A DNA stretch of 64,000 nt, from the NCBI RefSeq assembly GCF_002806975.1, contig NZ_NIHD01000001.1, positions 248,001 to 312,000 of the forward strand. Direction: 5' to 3'. Origin of the DNA: Marinobacter aromaticivorans. Lineage in GTDB: Bacteria > Pseudomonadota > Gammaproteobacteria > Pseudomonadales > Oleiphilaceae. Below the pieces are notes generated by a model. The model saw nothing but the letters and a program-made list of their open reading frames with translations, made no database searches and was not told the origin of the DNA. This document shows, one piece after another, positions 1 to 7,164 of the stretch (position 1 is the stretch's first letter; every line of letters begins with the position of its first letter). A program made the position numbers and the translations under genes.

Positions 1-1116
1 GCCCACATCCGCGAAATCCAGCATGCTGTTCAGGAAAGTCGCACTCTTCACGCGGTCGTCTCCACGGGCCGCCAGCCAGGCCAGGGTGCAGCCGAGCAGG
101 GTGCCGCCGATGCAGTAACCAACGGTGTTGAGCTCACGCTCACCGGTGGTTTTCTCAATGGCATCCATAGCGGCGATGGGGCCTTCGAGCATGTAATTTT
201 CAAAACTCTTGTGCGCCAGTTCCGGCCCCGGATTAACCCAGGAAATCACAAATACCGTGTGGCCGTGTTCTACCCAATAGCGGATGAATGACTTTTTCTC
301 GCCAAGATCGAGGATGTAGTACTTGTTGATCCAGGGCGGAACCACCAGCAGTGGCCGACGGTGTACGGTTTTGGTAGTTGGCCGGTACTGAATGAGTTGC
401 ATCAGCTCGTTCTGGTAAATCACATCCCCGGGAGTGTTGGCCAGGTTCTCACCAACGGCAAACGCGTCCGGGTCGGACATGCGAAAAGGCAGTGGACCAC
501 TGCCCTCATCCAGATCCCGTAACAGGTTGGCCAGGCCACGTATCAGGTTTGCGCCCCGCGTTTGGATCGTTGTGCGCAGCACCTCGGGATTGCTCAGGAT
601 AAAGTTGCTTGGAGCCAGGGCGTCCGTCATCTGGCTGGTAAAAAAGCGAAGCTTGCGTCTTGAGTGCGGGTCCAGGCCGCGCACATCGTCGATGGTGTCC
701 ATAATCCAGCGGTTGGACAGCAGATAAGCCTGCTTGATGACATTGAAGGCCAGTGCCTCGCTCCATGCAGGGTCGCGAAAACGCCCGTCACCCGGCTCTG
801 GTTCGGCCACATCCAGTGGTTTCTTGCCCAGGCTGGTTGACAGCAATCCTGACCAGAAGCGGGTGCTGTCCCTGAGCAGGCGCATCTGCGCGAGAATTAC
901 CGTGTCTGGCTGCGTTGCAAGCTTGCCGGTGAATGACACAAAGGGTTTGGCCATGCTCTTGATGCTGACGGGATTGGGTTCGCCGCCACTCAACACTCGC
1001 ATGATTGAGCGTTTCAGCAGGTTGCTGCCATGTACGCCTGCGCGCACCAGCGACCGGGGTACAACATCGGGCTCGAATTCCGGGGAAGAGGTCTGTTTAA
1101 CCGGTTTCTCAGACAT
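1..1116 (-). CDS. phaC: Class I poly(3-hydroxyalkanoate) synthase PhaC, 3' end cut by window edge
   Basis: PhaC polymerises (R)-3-hydroxyacyl-CoA into polyhydroxyalkanoate at the granule surface. The frame starts at an ATG at 1116 (MSEKPVKQTSSPEF) and runs off the window without a stop, giving 372 codons. Visible family features are the N-terminal region ending in the segment NTPGDVIYQNELMQLIQY, the stretch PPWINKYYILDLGEKKSFIR, and the lipase-like box G-Y-C-I-G-G with its nucleophilic Cys near residue 335. The catalytic Asp and His would lie beyond the edge. It follows phaB on the same strand after about 110 bases, so the two are probably cotranscribed. Class I is inferred from length and from the absence of phaE or phaR nearby. 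Confidence 0.93.
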   Translation of the reverse strand, partial: MSEKPVKQTSSPEFEPDVVPRSLVRAGVHGSNLLKRSIMRVLSGGEPNPVSIKSMAKPFVSFTGKLATQPDTVILAQMRLLRDSTRFWSGLLSTSLGKKPLDVAEPEPGDGRFRDPAWSEALAFNVIKQAYLLSNRWIMDTIDDVRGLDPHSRRKLRFFTSQMTDALAPSNFILSNPEVLRTTIQTRGANLIRGLANLLRDLDEGSGPLPFRMSDPDAFAVGENLANTPGDVIYQNELMQLIQYRPTTKTVHRRPLLVVPPWINKYYILDLGEKKSFIRYWVEHGHTVFVISWVNPGPELAHKSFENYMLEGPIAAMDAIEKTTGERELNTVGYCIGGTLLGCTLAWLAARGDDRVKSATFLNSMLDFADVG

Positions 1117-1227
1117 TGGCACAGTCTCCACTCCGCGGCCAGAGTGGCCGCGGATCGGTTAGAAACAGCGACGAACGCAGGTGTTCGATGCGTTGACCGC
1201 GACGAAGTATGGCTATATGAAGTAAGA

Positions 1228-1971
1228 CTACATATAGACGCCGCCATTAACGTTAATCTGCTGTCCGGTGATGTAGTCTCCTTCTGCTGCCAGAAATGCC
1301 ACGGCCCGGGCGATTTCCTCGGGTTGCCCGAAGCGACCCATGGGTACCCGGGCAACGATCTTTTCGCGAATGTTTTCGGGCACCTGGGCAAGCATTTCGG
1401 TTTCGGTAAAGCCGGGTGCAATCGCGTTGACGGTAATATTGTGCTTGGCAACTTCCAGTGCCATGGTTTTGGTGAATGCGATAATGCCGCCCTTGCTGGC
1501 CGCGTAGTTAGCCTGCCCGAAGTTTCCTGCCTGGCCGACAAACGAGGTGATATTGATAATGCGACCGTACTTCTGATCCATCATGATGTTCAGCACTTCA
1601 GAGCAGGTTGCGTATACACTGCCCAGGTTGGTATCCAGAACGTCGTTCCAGTCATCGTCGGTGAGTTTCCTCATGGACTTGTCCCGGGTGATACCGGCGT
1701 TGTTCACCAGGATATCAATGCGCCCCCATTTGTTGTGAACATCCTTGATCATGCCCCGCGCCTCGGGCATTTTGGAAAGATCCGCCTTGATGGACAAGGC
1801 CCCTACGCCGATCTTCGCCAGTTCCTTGATAACTTCATCTGCATCGGCCTGACGTGAGCGGTAATTGATGGCGACATCTGCACCGCGCTGGGCAAGCTGC
1901 AGTGCGATATGGCGACCAATGCCACGGGATCCGCCAGTAACGATGGCTACCTTGCCTTTAAGATCTTGCAT
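1228..1971 (-). CDS. phaB: Acetoacetyl-CoA reductase (PhaB/FabG-like SDR)
   Basis: This 247-residue short-chain dehydrogenase most likely reduces acetoacetyl-CoA to (R)-3-hydroxybutyryl-CoA with NADPH, supplying monomers to the PHA synthase downstream. The cofactor motif TGGSRGIG is at residues 12-19, the NNAG motif near 90, and the catalytic triad reads S143, Y156 and K160 (YAASK). The C-terminal motif GQQINVNGGVYM is typical of the FabG/PhaB group. The length is standard. From sequence alone it could also be a 3-oxoacyl-ACP reductase; position directly before phaC favours PhaB. The start is an ATG preceded by a GGAG-like site (AAGGAGAGTGAC). Confidence 0.85.
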   Translation of the reverse strand: MQDLKGKVAIVTGGSRGIGRHIALQLAQRGADVAINYRSRQADADEVIKELAKIGVGALSIKADLSKMPEARGMIKDVHNKWGRIDILVNNAGITRDKSMRKLTDDDWNDVLDTNLGSVYATCSEVLNIMMDQKYGRIINITSFVGQAGNFGQANYAASKGGIIAFTKTMALEVAKHNITVNAIAPGFTETEMLAQVPENIREKIVARVPMGRFGQPEEIARAVAFLAAEGDYITGQQINVNGGVYM

Positions 1972-2124
1972 GTCACTCTCCTTGATATGATGGTACTTCG
2001 TCTTTCCTGCTTTATTGTTATCTGCTCAAAGCACTGCATCTGTGCAGGATCCGCTGCGAGGAAGCCTTTATTTCAAGCTAGCAGAGGGCCCCGAACATCT
2101 CAAGGAACCGGCGAAATCAGCCAG

Positions 2125-3342
2125 TCATGCAGAACGGATAAAGTCCCGAAGTCGCGGTGCAATGGTTTTGCGCCATTGGCTGCCGTTGAACACCCCGTAA
2201 TGGCCAGCCCCTGGTTGCAAGTGATGCACCCGGCGTGCGTCCGGCACGTTCATGCACAGATCGTGGGCGGCCCGGGTTTGTCCGGGGCTGGAAATGTCGT
2301 CCTTTTCACCTTCGACGGTCATCAGGGCGGTTTTTTCGATGGCGGCCGGATTCACCTGTCGCCCACGGTGCTGAAAACAGCCCCGGGCCAGATGAAACTC
2401 CTGGAAAACACGCTGGATGGTGTCCAGGTAATACGATGCCGGCAGGTCCATCACTGCCAGGTACTCGTCATAGAAGTTCCTGTGGCGGGCTACATTTTCA
2501 GCCCTGTCGTCCCGAATGGACCGATACAGGCCGCGATAGGCATCAACGTGGCGATCGAAGTTCATATTCACAAACCCGGCCAGTTGCAGGAACCCCGGAT
2601 AAACCTGGCGCATGGCTCCGGGATAGGGGGCGGGCACGGGGTGGACCAGGTTACGCCTGAACCAGGCCAGTTTATTTTTGGTCGCCAGTTTGCAGGGTGC
2701 GGTCGGGTCGACGCGGCCATCTATGGGGCCACTCATCAATGCCAGGGAACGGGGTGTCGCCGGGTGGCGATCCTCGGCCATGATGGATGTGGCTGCAAGC
2801 ACGGGTACCACTGGCTGACAGACTGCCAGTACGTGGGTGTCCGGCCCCAGATGGGCAAGAAAATCAATAACATAGTCGATGTAGTCGTCGAGACCGAAAT
2901 CGCCTTCTGAAAGCGGAACCTTGCAGGCATCGCGCCAGTCAGTGATGTACACATCGTGTTCCGGCAGCATTGCCTCCACGGTGCCACGCAGCAATGAGGC
3001 GAAGTGGCCCGACAGCGGCGCGACGATCAACAGTTTCGGGTCATCGGGCCGCGTCACATCCCGCTGGAAGTGTTTGATCTGCGCAAAAGGTTTGCGTTGA
3101 ACAATAACCTCATGAACGTCGACCTGTTTACCTTCGCAGATGGTGGTGCGCAGATTGAACGCCGGTTTCGGGTAACGGCGGGTGAGATCCCCGAACACAC
3201 CGTAGGCCGAAGCGACGCTGCGTGCCCCTGGAAGTCGGGATACAGGGCTCCAGGGATGCTGTAGCAGCGTGCTCTGGGCTTTGGTCAACAGGCGCACGGG
3301 CTCCAGCGCGGCACGGCCTATCTCGTGGGCAAAATACATCAT
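2125..3342 (-). CDS. phaZ: Intracellular polyhydroxyalkanoate depolymerase
   Basis: The protein (405 residues) matches the PhaZ1-type intracellular depolymerases that mobilise native PHA granules. It has no signal peptide. The nucleophile is a cysteine rather than the usual lipase serine: C175 in AVCQPVVP, as known for this family. Other family stretches are YGVFGDLTRRYPKPAF, APLSGHFASLLRGTVEAM and the C-terminal GAGHYGVFNGSQWRKT, which probably carries the catalytic His. Two adjacent ATG codons are present at the start; AGGACAATACC precedes the first. It lies upstream of phaB on the same strand with a 153-base gap, so it may have its own promoter in the divergent region shared with the antiporter gene. 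Confidence 0.9.
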   Translation of the reverse strand: MMYFAHEIGRAALEPVRLLTKAQSTLLQHPWSPVSRLPGARSVASAYGVFGDLTRRYPKPAFNLRTTICEGKQVDVHEVIVQRKPFAQIKHFQRDVTRPDDPKLLIVAPLSGHFASLLRGTVEAMLPEHDVYITDWRDACKVPLSEGDFGLDDYIDYVIDFLAHLGPDTHVLAVCQPVVPVLAATSIMAEDRHPATPRSLALMSGPIDGRVDPTAPCKLATKNKLAWFRRNLVHPVPAPYPGAMRQVYPGFLQLAGFVNMNFDRHVDAYRGLYRSIRDDRAENVARHRNFYDEYLAVMDLPASYYLDTIQRVFQEFHLARGCFQHRGRQVNPAAIEKTALMTVEGEKDDISSPGQTRAAHDLCMNVPDARRVHHLQPGAGHYGVFNGSQWRKTIAPRLRDFIRSA

Positions 3343-3375
3343 GGTATTGTCCTGCTTGAGTTCCGTTGTCCCCGT

Positions 3376-3420
3376 ATGCTTTGGGGAACCATGAAGGTTA
3401 CATTAGCATGTTTTGGGGAA
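3376..3420. repeat. Pair of 13-bp direct repeats between phaZ and kef
   Basis: ATGCTTTGGGGAA (3376-3388) and ATGTTTTGGGGAA (3408-3420) differ at one base and begin 32 bases apart, close to three helical turns. They sit in the 187-base divergent region between phaZ and the antiporter gene. The arrangement suggests two sites for one DNA-binding protein on the same face of the helix. No regulator is identified. Confidence 0.4.
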
Positions 3421-3529
3421 GTCGAAACGAAAGGCTGGAAACGTCGGTACCGGCGACAAGCACGCTTGCTTTGATGGCTATCCATATTGTACTTATGCTC
3501 ACCTCTGGATCCTTTGAGCTCGCATCCCT

Positions 3530-5416
3530 ATGACCACCTATTTTATTCAGGCCTTCATTTATCTTCTGGCCGCCGTGATCGCAGTGCCATTGGCAAAGCG
3601 TTTTGGCCTGGGTTCCGTGCTGGGTTATCTGGTTGCCGGCGTGGTGATCGGACCCGTCTTGGGCCTTGTGGGGCAGGAAACCAGCACCATTCAGCATTTT
3701 GCGGAGTTTGGTGTTGTCATGATGCTGTTCCTGATTGGCATGGAAATCGACCCGAAGGCACTTTGGGCCATGAGAGTTCGCCTTTTGGGGCTAGGTGGTC
3801 TGCAGGTGGTTCTGACGGCGGCAGCCGGAATGGCCGTAGCCTGGTGGCTTGGGCTTCAGTGGCAGACAGCGCTGGCGGTTGGCCTGATTTTCGCGGTGTC
3901 GTCGACAGCCATAGTGTTGCAGACCCTGGATGAAAAGGGCTTGTCGAAGACGGAAGGCGGGCGCAATGCGTTTTCCGTATTGCTGTTCCAGGACATCGCG
4001 GTAATCCCCATGCTTGCCTTGATTCCGCTTTTGGCGTTGCCGGGCCTGAAGGGAGGCTCCGGCTCCTCCTCAGAAGTCGATGCCGGCCTGAGCCTGGTAG
4101 CCGGCCTTCCGGGCTGGGCTCATGCTCTGGTTGTTGTGGGTGCCGTCGCTTTGGTCATTATTGGCGGCTATTACCTAAGCCGTCCGTTGTTCCGTTATGT
4201 GGTGAAATCCGGACTGCGGGAGGTGTTCACCGCTACGGCACTGATGCTGGTTATCGGTATCGCTGCCCTCATGAGCGTTATAAATCTTTCGCCTGCCCTT
4301 GGTGCTTTTCTGGCCGGTGTGGTGCTGGCCAACAGTGAGTTCCGTCATGAGCTGGAAGCCAACATAGAGCCGTTCAAGGGGCTGCTGCTGGGCCTGTTCT
4401 TTATCACTGTGGGGGCTGGAATCAACTTTGAGGTGCTGGTGGCAGAGTGGGGCACCGTCGTTTCTCTGGGTATAGCCGTAATTGCGATCAAGGCGCTGAT
4501 CCTGCTTGCTCTTGCGCAGATGTTTGGTATCCGTAGCAGCAACGGCTGGCTGTTTACCCTGGGGCTGGCACAAGCGGGTGAATTTGGCTTCGTGTTGCTC
4601 ACCTACAGTGAACAAAACAGTGTGATACCGCCAGACATCTCGCAGATGCTCTCGCTGGTTGTTGCGCTCTCCATGTTCCTCACGCCCCTGTTGTTTATCG
4701 TTTATGATCGCATTGTGCTGCCACGGTACCGGCGTTCCAGTAACGATGAACGGGCAGCTGACACCATCGATGAACAGGCACCGGTGATTGTCGCGGGTGC
4801 GGGTCGTTTTGGGCAGATTGTCTGCCGTTTGTTGCGGGCCAATAATGTTCCCATTGTGGTACTGGACCACGAACTCGAGCAGATTGAAAACGTCCGCCAG
4901 ATCAACATCAAGAGCTTTTTTGGCGATGCCAGCCGCTCCGACCTGCTGGAAAAGGCAGGTATTGGCCAGGCCCGCCTGTTAGTTGTGGCGATTGATGATC
5001 GGGATCGCACCGTGAAGATGGTCAAGCATGTGAAAGAGTTTTTCCCGGGAGTCTGGGTGCTGGCACGTGCCTTTGATCGTGGTCACAGCTATCAGCTACG
5101 ACAAGCGGGCGCAGACGATGTGGTGAGCGAGACGTATTATTCCGCTTTGGAGCTTGGTGGCCATGCCCTCACGGCGATGGGTGTGCATCCAATGCGGGCA
5201 AAACAGATGACCTGGGCCTTTGTTGAAAACGAGCGCGCCCATGAAAAAGAGTTATTTGAGGCATGGAAGGAAATCGAGGAAGGTATTAACTTCAGCCCGC
5301 GCTATGGCGAGCTGTTCATGAAGCTTGAAGAGGCGCTAAGCAACACCATGCACCGGGAATGGGAAGTGCCGAAGCCCGAGGATGTCCCGGTCTGGACTCC
5401 GCCGGAACATAACTGA
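3530..5416 (+). CDS. Kef-type monovalent cation/proton antiporter (CPA2 family)
   Basis: A 628-residue inner-membrane antiporter, probably exporting K+ in exchange for H+. Residues 1 to about 385 form the CPA2 membrane domain with many hydrophobic helices, including LGYLVAGVVIGPVLGL and GMEIDPKALWAMR near the start. From about residue 415 a cytoplasmic RCK/TrkA-N Rossmann domain follows, with the nucleotide motif GAGRFGQ and an acidic residue at the end of strand 2 (VVLDHE). The tail resembles KefB/KefC. No KefF/KefG-type ancillary oxidoreductase gene is adjacent, so glutathione gating as in E. coli is not shown. A small broken reading frame follows after 11 bases. Confidence 0.88.
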   Translation: MTTYFIQAFIYLLAAVIAVPLAKRFGLGSVLGYLVAGVVIGPVLGLVGQETSTIQHFAEFGVVMMLFLIGMEIDPKALWAMRVRLLGLGGLQVVLTAAAGMAVAWWLGLQWQTALAVGLIFAVSSTAIVLQTLDEKGLSKTEGGRNAFSVLLFQDIAVIPMLALIPLLALPGLKGGSGSSSEVDAGLSLVAGLPGWAHALVVVGAVALVIIGGYYLSRPLFRYVVKSGLREVFTATALMLVIGIAALMSVINLSPALGAFLAGVVLANSEFRHELEANIEPFKGLLLGLFFITVGAGINFEVLVAEWGTVVSLGIAVIAIKALILLALAQMFGIRSSNGWLFTLGLAQAGEFGFVLLTYSEQNSVIPPDISQMLSLVVALSMFLTPLLFIVYDRIVLPRYRRSSNDERAADTIDEQAPVIVAGAGRFGQIVCRLLRANNVPIVVLDHELEQIENVRQINIKSFFGDASRSDLLEKAGIGQARLLVVAIDDRDRTVKMVKHVKEFFPGVWVLARAFDRGHSYQLRQAGADDVVSETYYSALELGGHALTAMGVHPMRAKQMTWAFVENERAHEKELFEAWKEIEEGINFSPRYGELFMKLEEALSNTMHREWEVPKPEDVPVWTPPEHN

Positions 5417-5427
5417 ACGGGGCCCGA

Positions 5428-5670
5428 ATGAAATTTCCAATTGTTACCGCAACTCTGGTTTCAGCTGCACTGCTGTTCGTGCTTTGAGACCAGACCCGCG
5501 AACCGCCGCAAGCGCTCGATGCAAGCCGGTTTACCAACCTTTCTGTCAATCCCGTTGAACTCAGTTCAACCGTAGACTGGATGGTTACGCAGGTGCCCTC
5601 TCTGTGTGAGCAAACCACCGGCCAGGGCGAGGGCGCAGGGGCCTATGTTAGTACTACGGGCACCCGATGA
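5428..5670 (+). pseudogene. Short secreted-protein-like frame interrupted by TGA at codon 20 (doubtful)
   Basis: The frame begins 11 bases after the antiporter stop and codes for a signal-peptide-like sequence (MKFPIVTATLVSAALLFVL), meets TGA at 5485-5487, and continues open for 60 more codons (from DQTREPPQALDASRF) to a TGA at 5668-5670. If the TGA replaced a Cys or Trp codon this would be an 80-residue exported protein. The three residues before the TGA (F-V-L) are a poor lipobox, so lipidation is not well supported. No selenocysteine-type hairpin is evident directly after the TGA. The 3' end overlaps the end of the convergent P450 gene. It may be a decayed gene, a sequencing error, or not coding at all; no homologue is recognised. 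Confidence 0.3.
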
Positions 5671-6785
5671 TACCCGCCCACGGGGGCCACTTCGCGCTCA
5701 GGCGGCTGGTCAGATACCAGCTCAATTGTTCGTACAGACGCGAGCAGCGTCTGTAATGCGATACGCAGCTCCCAGGTGGCCAGCAGGCGGCCCGGGCAGA
5801 CATGCTTGCCGGCACCGTATACAAGATTGTTGCCTGCGTTGCCCTGCGGATCGAACCGGTTGTTATCAAAAACCGCCTCATCGCGGTTAGCGGATGTCCA
5901 GTTCAACTTAACCCTCGCGCCACTCGGGATATCCCGCCCGCCAATGTGAACGGGGCAGGTGGTTACGCGGCGATTGGAAACGAACGGATCATCCAGGCGA
6001 AGTACCTCATCAATAATTGCTTCCGCCTCACTGTCCGGCGCCGTTCGTATTTTTTCCGCCAGGTCTGGTTGCCCGGCTATGTGAGCCAGGAGCACGCCGA
6101 CACACAGTGCGATGGAGCCCAGGTCGCCGCCCGTCCAGTTGCGCAGGATTGAAACCAGTTCCGCTTCTGTCAGTTGGCGCCCATTCACTGTCTCGCGGCA
6201 TAGCTTTGTGGTCAGGTCGTCAGGTGCGTCGTCCCCGGCTTCGCGTCGCGGCTGGATTACCGAGCGGATGATCTCATCAAACTGCTCGGCCACATCCGCC
6301 GTCCAGGCGCTGTCGCCGGAGCGGGTGGCCGCGTGATTTTCCTTCATCCAGGCCAGCAGCCGTGGCTCCAGTTCTGCCGGCCACCCCAGCCAGGCGCACT
6401 GGGCGCGTACTGCGAATACCGCGCCAATGTCGTTCACCGCGTCCAGCACAACACCTCGGGGTAACGCCGCCACCAGTTGCGAGGCGACGCGTTTGAAGGC
6501 GGGTATGAAAGGTTCCAACGCATCATGGCTGAGGTGTCGCTCAATCACCTCCCGGAAACGGGTGTGTTCTTCTCCATCGAGACCGTTCGGCACTTGCAGG
6601 AAACGAGAGACCTGGCTGGAGAAGCGCTGGTGATCCAGAGCTGCGGCAAGAACATCCTCGTGCCGCAGAAGCACCCATTCACCCATCGAATTCCTTACCA
6701 CCGGATGCCTGGGGCGCAACTCATCGGTATAAGCGCGCAAGTCCCGGCCGGCGGCGGATAAATCGTCTGGCATATGGTCAGTCAT
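5643..6785 (-). CDS. Cytochrome P450
   Basis: A soluble bacterial P450 of 380 residues. The haem-binding motif is YGAGKHVCPG with the thiolate Cys at residue 330; the usual first Phe is Tyr. The K-helix ExxR motif is EVLR in IIDEVLRLDDPF. The I-helix reads RNWTGGDLGSIALCVG, so the usual A-G-x-D/E-T-T motif is replaced by G-G-D-L-G-S, with a Ser in place of the oxygen-activating Thr. No ferredoxin or reductase gene is adjacent, so the redox partner and substrate are unknown. The ATG at 6785 is preceded by AAAGGAGTCAAT. The gene ends inside the tail of the doubtful convergent frame. Confidence 0.92.
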   Translation of the reverse strand: MTDHMPDDLSAAGRDLRAYTDELRPRHPVVRNSMGEWVLLRHEDVLAAALDHQRFSSQVSRFLQVPNGLDGEEHTRFREVIERHLSHDALEPFIPAFKRVASQLVAALPRGVVLDAVNDIGAVFAVRAQCAWLGWPAELEPRLLAWMKENHAATRSGDSAWTADVAEQFDEIIRSVIQPRREAGDDAPDDLTTKLCRETVNGRQLTEAELVSILRNWTGGDLGSIALCVGVLLAHIAGQPDLAEKIRTAPDSEAEAIIDEVLRLDDPFVSNRRVTTCPVHIGGRDIPSGARVKLNWTSANRDEAVFDNNRFDPQGNAGNNLVYGAGKHVCPGRLLATWELRIALQTLLASVRTIELVSDQPPEREVAPVGGYHRVPVVLT

Positions 6786-7164
6786 ATTGACTCCTTTATC
6801 GTCAAAGATATTGGCGGCTTAGTGTAATCCTTGATTTATGTGTCAGTACGACAACGTGTCGCATTCATTAAGAGCATTTGTATGAGCACCTTATCGCAGA
6901 TTGTTACTTGCCGGTAATAAGTGACTGTAACATTCATTCCGTCATTCCGTGCTTGTCACACGTGCGACTCTGGGTTCAGTCAGAACCTGGGGGGAGAAAA
7001 AGTGGGGGGAGTAAAAATGGCCTGATTAGACAATTTTAATCACGAAACTTGATCTAAGTTAAGTCGCAGTTTGCCTATATTAAATGTACCATCCTCGGTT
7101 CTGCGGCAAACCCCTTTCTGAGGGTGTTACGCTAAGTGCAAGATTTAAAAAAGGAAGTAGTTGT
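6786..7164. promoter_or_regulatory. 379-base promoter region between P450 and JDVT-CTERM protein genes
   Basis: No gene is seen. The segment holds two copies of TGGGGGGAG (6988-6996 and 7003-7011) followed by AAAAAG and TAAAAA, i.e. a 15-base G-rich/A-rich tandem repeat. A more AT-rich stretch with TATATTAAAT near 7074 could be a -10 region for the plus-strand gene. An Anr-like half-palindrome (TTGATCTAAGTTAA near 7050) is too degenerate to call. The leader between an upstream in-frame ATG (7084) and the chosen ATG (7165) is not secreted-protein-like. Confidence 0.35.

Noticed and set aside
1030..1857. Long plus-strand open frame across phaB and the phaC start
   Set aside because: It runs antisense to two clear genes and has no family features; it is a shadow of GC-rich codon bias.
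2015..2910. Plus-strand frames antisense to phaZ
   Set aside because: phaZ is complete with all conserved motifs; the antisense frames look like random translation.
5485..5487. TGA as a selenocysteine codon in the small exported frame
   Set aside because: No bacterial-type SECIS hairpin is evident directly downstream and no selenoprotein family fits.
7049..7062. Possible Anr/Fnr box TTGATCTAAGTTAA before the JDVT substrate gene
   Set aside because: The second half-site has too many mismatches to ATCAA.
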